11,350 bases of DNA from positions 1-11,350 of the forward strand of contig SSNU01000366.1 of assembly GCA_012064415.1 (NCBI GenBank), written 5' to 3'. Shown piece by piece: positions 7,899 through 11,350 of the stretch. Origin of the DNA: Gyrodactylus bullatarudis (Eukaryota; Platyhelminthes; Monogenea; Gyrodactylidea; Gyrodactylidae). The position numbers and the translations under genes are program-made. Positions within the stretch are counted from its first letter, which is position 1; each line of letters opens with the position of its first letter. Below the pieces are notes generated by a model. It did not search any database and had not been told where the DNA came from. It was given only the letters and a program-made list of their open reading frames with translations.

Positions 7899-8144
7899 TC
7901 AAAAGTAGACTAGAGATTTTAAGGTGGGGCAGCATTTTATCACTCTAGAAGTAGAAATGTGCGTAAACCTCTCATTAAGCTCGTTTACCTTAGCGATAAT
8001 GTCATTAGAACTCTGCAAGCCAGAAACTTTGTACCAATGCTTCTTCAGAATTGCGAATAGGTTCTCTATCGGATTTAGATCTGGGCTATTAGCTGGATAG
8101 CCTTGTAAACTTGTTAGGCGATTATTTCTAAAGAAGCGTACAGT
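7899..8144 (-). pseudogene. last exon of a Tc1-like transposase (E2)
   Basis: A splice-like TTTTTTTTAG ends at 8145. After it, 81 codons run open from 8144 to a TGA at 7899-7901, without an ATG. The exon has TVRFFRNNRLTSLQGYPANS and then PDLNPIENLFAILKKHWY. This is the block with the third catalytic residue (E in PIEN) of Tc1-type DD34E transposases, plus the C-terminal helix. The usual MP.R end is replaced by CCPTLKSL, so the extreme tail has diverged or shifted. The preceding exon with the second aspartate is missing, and Ty3/gypsy sequence lies directly upstream. It aligns with E1 residues from about 416 on and with the last exon of E3. It is a fragment left by insertion or recombination. 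Confidence 0.78.
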
Positions 8145-8179
8145 CTAAAAAAAATTAAAAGGAAAAATTTTATGTTTTT

Positions 8180-9718
8180 TTATTCTTTTATTTTTATTTG
8201 ATGGAATGCTTTTCTGCAATCTATGGTTGAGTAATATTCACAACCTGTGTCAAATTCTGTACTTTTGGAACAGGATATCTGCTCTTTTTAGATCTTTCGT
8301 TTAATCCTCGATAATCAACTACCATTCTTTACCATCATGAGTTCTCCTAAATGGATGAGATAACCATGGGGAGTTTGAGTATCTTGATATTCCTTTTTCT
8401 AATAATTCTCTGCATTGTTTCTCTATGTATGCATTAGAGACGTCAGAGTTTTTCCTATTGAAATCGAAGAACGGTTTTCCTTCGGTTTCAATTTCATGTG
8501 TCACGTTCTTTATGAACGTGTTTTTTATCGGAGTGAAAATTTCTTTAAACTTTAAGAGGATTTGATTTATGGCTTCATCTGCCTTTCTTATTTCAAAATT
8601 AATAGGTGTTTTATCATAGATTTTACATGGTATTCTCATGTTTCTATCTATTAAAATTTTATTTGTTAAATCTACCATGAGGTTGTTTTCTATTTGGAAA
8701 TCTGCTTCTAAGATATTATAAGGGATGTCACATAAGACGTAATTTAAGTTTATGGATATAAGTTCTTTATTGATATTATTTACAAATATATTGGTTTGTA
8801 TAGTTTTTGATATGGGGATATATGACCATGTAATACTACTTATGAGCCTTTATTTCTTTTTATCCAGTTTGGAGCCCTTGATAGAAATATTAGCACCAGT
8901 GTCAATAAGGAACTTTTTTAATGATTTTTCGCATATCAAAGATATACGGTGACTTACTGGAAGTGATCTCGTATAATTTTTGCTGGAATCCCTGAACTCG
9001 AATTCACAGTTTTTGGTATCAAGGCATTTCTTACATTTGGGCCCGAATTTGTAATGGTATATACACATGGTTTTTCCGTTTATTGTGGTTCTTACAAGTG
9101 GGTCTTTTTGAGTGTTATTATGATATGTATGGTTTTGATAATCTTGATAGTTTTGTATATCATTCTTGGGCCGGGCATTTTCTCTTTGTCGTTTATGATA
9201 TCGTGAGTTATCTCAGCCAGTCCACCAATTGATCTAGTGGCATGTCTGCTGAGTGTAATATGGCTTTTCTGATTTCTTTACTGAGCGTGTTCATCCACGT
9301 CAGTCTTAGTTGATTTTCGTCTTTTTGAATAGCTGTTTTTAAGATACGGTATTTTTCTAATGGAGATTCGGCTGATTTTGCCCTCTCCATGACTGTTATT
9401 AAGTCTGTTTTGTTAATTTTTCCTTATTTCTTTTGAATGTGCTTTATTAGGCCTTCTGGGTTTTTGACGAATTTTTCTTCTTTTGATAAGTTTAGTATCT
9501 CCTCACTGTTTTGACCGTAAGAAGATTTTGTAATTGATATGGCTTTTGTTTTAGTTCTATCCGTTGTGGGAACGTCCCTCAACGACCAGAAGGATTCTAT
9601 GGCGTTAGTCCACCATGTTATATTTTTATCAATAGTGGTTACAATGTCCCAATAATAGTCATGTGTTGTTATATTTTCTCTTTGAGTTTTTCTGGTTTTT
9701 CTGGCCTTTCGGCGTGGT
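8180..9718 (-). pseudogene. Ty3/gypsy retrotransposon remnant: gag, protease, partial RT
   Basis: Reading leftwards from 9718, the order is gag, nucleocapsid, protease, reverse transcriptase. Gag (9717-9208) has one in-frame TAA at 9424-9426, contains ITWWTNAIESFW and MPLDQLVDWLR, and stops at 9208. After a frame change comes a cysteine-bearing block (CIYHYKFGPKCKKC) and the aspartic protease site FLIDTGANISI near 8895. The same frame continues to the RT fingers (IPCKIYD, NSPWLSHPFRR), broken only by a TAA at 8850-8852, and stops at 8319. A further frame change reveals VVDYRGLNE, and another reveals STIDCRKAFHQI, which holds the first catalytic aspartate of RT. The sequence then ends at 8180, so the second RT aspartate pair, RNase H and integrase are absent. 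No LTRs or primer-binding site are seen. It cannot be functional. Confidence 0.85.
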
Positions 9719-9814
9719 CACCATGTAATGACGCAGCATCCCGCTTGCCATTGGGCTTTCATTTCAAACTCTTTGTTTATCACTCATTAATCTACCTACT
9801 GTACAATCATAAAC
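9719..9814. other. junction between the gypsy remnant and E3
   Basis: This short stretch holds no gene. CTACTGTAC at 9796-9804 is, on the other strand, GTACAGTAG. It shares TACAGTAG with the TIR-like 21-mers at 158 and 3482 but differs after that. It could be a worn right end of a Tc1-like element, or chance. Confidence 0.25.
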
Positions 9815-10013
9815 ATGAATGATAGACCTCAACGAGAAAGAAGAAATAATCGTCGTTTGATGGTTTTATTATGGGTAATGAAGCTGTTAGAGGTCAAAGA
9901 GCTAGTGAGTTTTCTTGATTAATCCCTTTAAAGATTAACCCGTTCGTGATATTCGAAGAAACGCTCAGCCAAGAAGAAGAACAGGTCCTCCTATAGTGGA
10001 GCGAATAAGATAA
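9815..10013 (+). pseudogene. basic N-terminal part of a Tc1-like transposase (start of E3 or a separate copy)
   Basis: The ATG at 9815 opens a basic start (NDRPQRERRNNRR) that resembles the arginine-rich start of E1. After a frame change the sequence reads FIMGNEAVRGQRASEFS, stopping at 9916. This looks like a Tc1 helix-turn-helix. A third frame gives RRNAQPRRRTGPP, like the basic linker that follows it, and stops at 10011. All three lie in order but in different frames. It may be the true 5' part of E3, or a second Tc1-like fragment joined to it, because E3 has its own helix-turn-helix just downstream. Confidence 0.45.
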
Positions 10014-10776
10014 GAGGACAGGAGGTTTTAGACCAATTGAGGCCAGAAAATCCTCCTAGACCCTTGAAATACAGAAATGAAGAAATGCACTCTCTTATCA
10101 GAATAGCAGCGCATGATAATTCTTCAAATGTCGCTGCTATATTTGGTGTCAGTAAAACCCTAGTGAATAACATAAGAAATAGTAAGCGATTATTATATTA
10201 TAAATTCTTAGACACTACCCAGCCCAAAGAACCTCATCGGAGGAAGAAAATGTTCTATTTCTGCTACTCAAGAAAGAAGAGCACTCCGGCTCATGAGGAA
10301 CAATTCGAACATGACATTCAAGGAAATTAATTCCCAGTATTTCCCTGATATTAGTTATTCAGCATTTTGTCGAATGAATATATGAGAAAGAAGGTTATCA
10401 AGAAACCTTACATCACAGATGAAATAGCTAGAAAACGTCTCAATTTTGCTCAGATGTTTATTGTACTTGACACTGAGTTCTGGAAGAAAGTCATTTTCAT
10501 TTATGAGGTTACTTTCGAGCATAAGAGACCCCAGAACAATGGCTTTGTCAGTGTTTCCAGGAGCACCAGAGTCTATGAGAAATGCTCCAACTCGGGTTCA
10601 TTACAATAGAAAGTCATTTGTTGTGATAATGGCATATGGTTCCTTTCTCGATAGCGAAGGAACTACAGACTCTGTTAAATTCTGTAAATTGCTTCAAGAT
10701 GGGTTACAGCTTTAGAATCGTTGGACACCTCTCAATTTTAATCCATACGCCCATTTGGATATGAGGAACTTGCAAG

Positions 10777-10835
10777 GTAATTAATTTGATTAAAATTATT
10801 AATAATGATTCGTAATAATTATTTGTTTATTTTAG
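10777..10835 (+). other. E3 intron A (59 nt, phase 1), homologous to E1 intron 3
   Basis: The donor is GTAATT after TTG CAA G. A T-rich end and TTTTAG close it at 10835. It falls just before the acidic stretch and breaks a codon after its first base, as in E1 intron 3 (1946-2002). The frame is off by one base right after the junction, consistent with a later indel. Confidence 0.7.
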
Positions 10836-11073
10836 ATTTAAAAATGACGATTCAGAAGAGTCATGGTCAGGATCAGACGGTACTGACGAAAATTTAGAAT
10901 TCACTTCTGGTTCTGACGAGTTATCAGAGGAGAGTATTCCAGAAGATGTCTTTCCTAATCTACAAAGAATTTTAAACCGGGAAGATCTAGATTTTAACGA
11001 GGAGATGGAAGCATTGGCTGACAATCAGTCATTATTTCTAATGGAGCATGCCAGAATCCATACTTCATTCTTC

Positions 11074-11129
11074 GTAAGTTTTACAAGTTACCCTTCACTA
11101 TATTTTATTCTAGCCTTTTCTGTTTAAAG
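11074..11129 (+). other. E3 intron B (56 nt, phase 0), shared with E2
   Basis: The donor is GTAAGT directly after IHTSFF. The preferred acceptor is TTTAAAG ending at 11129, which starts the next exon with ACT as in the E2 exon at 8144. An alternative acceptor (ATTCTAG, 11113) would leave a 40-nt intron and the wrong frame. E1 has no intron here. Confidence 0.65.
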
Positions 11130-11350
11130 ACTCGATACTATCTCTAATCAAATGGTTTAATGAACGTTCCAAATTGGCCTACCAACAGCCCGGATCTAAA
11201 TCCCATCGAGAATATCTTTGGTTATTATAAAAGAATGTGGCACATGGCAGTTCGAGAAGTTGACGCTGAAGCTTCTCTTAATCAGACTATAGACAAGATG
11301 ACCGAGTTGATAAATATCAACGTCATCAATAATGTGATAACAAGCATGCC

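Larger units (their letters stand above)
10014..11350 (+). pseudogene. decayed intron-containing Tc1-like transposase (E3), runs off the window
   Basis: In order, E3 shows a helix-turn-helix (NSSNVAAIFGVSKTLVNNIR) in the 10037-10330 frame. A second helical block (RALRLMRNNSNMTFKEINSQ) lies in the 10254-10385 frame. The catalytic domain starts with KRLNFAQMFIVLDTEFWKK. The first aspartate is lost: VIFIYEVTFE stands where E1 has HFGDEVQYT. The frame changes near 10550 and reaches FPGAPES and IMAYGSF, with a stop at 10713. After an intron comes a long acidic stretch (DDSEESWSGSDGTDE). LMEHARIHTS then stands for the second site, again without the aspartate. After a second intron, WPTNSPDLNPIENIFGYYK keeps the third residue E, past an in-frame TAA at 11145. 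The window ends in TSMP, which matches the DSMPKR region of E1, so roughly 15 codons lie beyond. Two lost catalytic residues and several breaks make it inactive. Confidence 0.8.

Noticed and set aside
8752..8952. Plus-strand frame antisense to the gypsy protease region, rich in hydrophobic residues.
   Set aside because: It is an antisense shadow of the protease/RT frame; the hydrophobic look comes from T-rich codons.
8180..9718. A functional retrotransposon or envelope-bearing retrovirus.
   Set aside because: There are several stops and frame changes, RT is cut off before its second aspartate pair, no integrase, LTR or envelope sequence is seen, and the ends are missing.
9991..10173. Minus-strand 60-codon frame.
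   Set aside because: It is antisense to the E3 helix-turn-helix, and no motif is visible.
10827..11024. Minus-strand serine-rich frame.
   Set aside because: It is the antisense of the acidic segment of E3, where GAA/TCA-type codons give serine-rich products on the other strand.

Overview
The window looks like a stretch of AT-rich, repeat-rich eukaryotic nuclear DNA, most likely from a small-intron invertebrate. Reading frames are split by short GT...AG introns of about 56-60 nt (one is 86 nt). There are no bacterial operons or ribosome binding sites, and every recognisable gene belongs to a eukaryotic transposable-element family. The species cannot be fixed from the sequence. I see no host gene, no tRNA or rRNA, and no CRISPR array.

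Layout. 1-1556: AT-rich DNA without a gene. 1557-3283 (minus): a complete four-exon Tc1-like DDE transposase gene, called E1 here, and the only intact gene in the window. Once spliced it is open for 507 codons, with an N-terminal helix-turn-helix and a D(128)D(34)E triad. 3284-4462: no gene. 4463-4645 (plus): a weak Merlin/IS1595-like zinc-ribbon remnant. 4660-5065 (minus): the helix-turn-helix end of another Tc1/mariner-type transposase (E4). 5406-5719 (plus): a broken BED/CGGBP1-like zinc finger, probably hAT-type. 5960-6313 (plus) and 6770-7650 (plus): two separate pogo/Tigger-type (DDE_1) remnants. A CENP-B/Tc5-type DNA-binding fragment lies between them on the minus strand (6327-6695). 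7899-8144 (minus): the last exon of a Tc1-like transposase (E2). 8180-9718 (minus): a degraded Ty3/gypsy gag-protease-RT remnant directly upstream of the E2 exon. 9815-11350 (plus): a decayed intron-containing Tc1-like transposase (E3) that runs off the window end.

The pieces are layered mobile elements and do not form a pathway. The most informative signal is that E1, E2 and E3 look like members of one Tc1-like lineage. Its genes carry introns at shared positions (E1 and E3 share a phase-1 intron, E2 and E3 share a phase-0 intron). In E1 and E3 an acidic insert lies between the first and second catalytic aspartates. The introns therefore probably predate the divergence of these copies. E1 is also visibly richer in G+C than its surroundings, which fits a younger or differently derived insertion.
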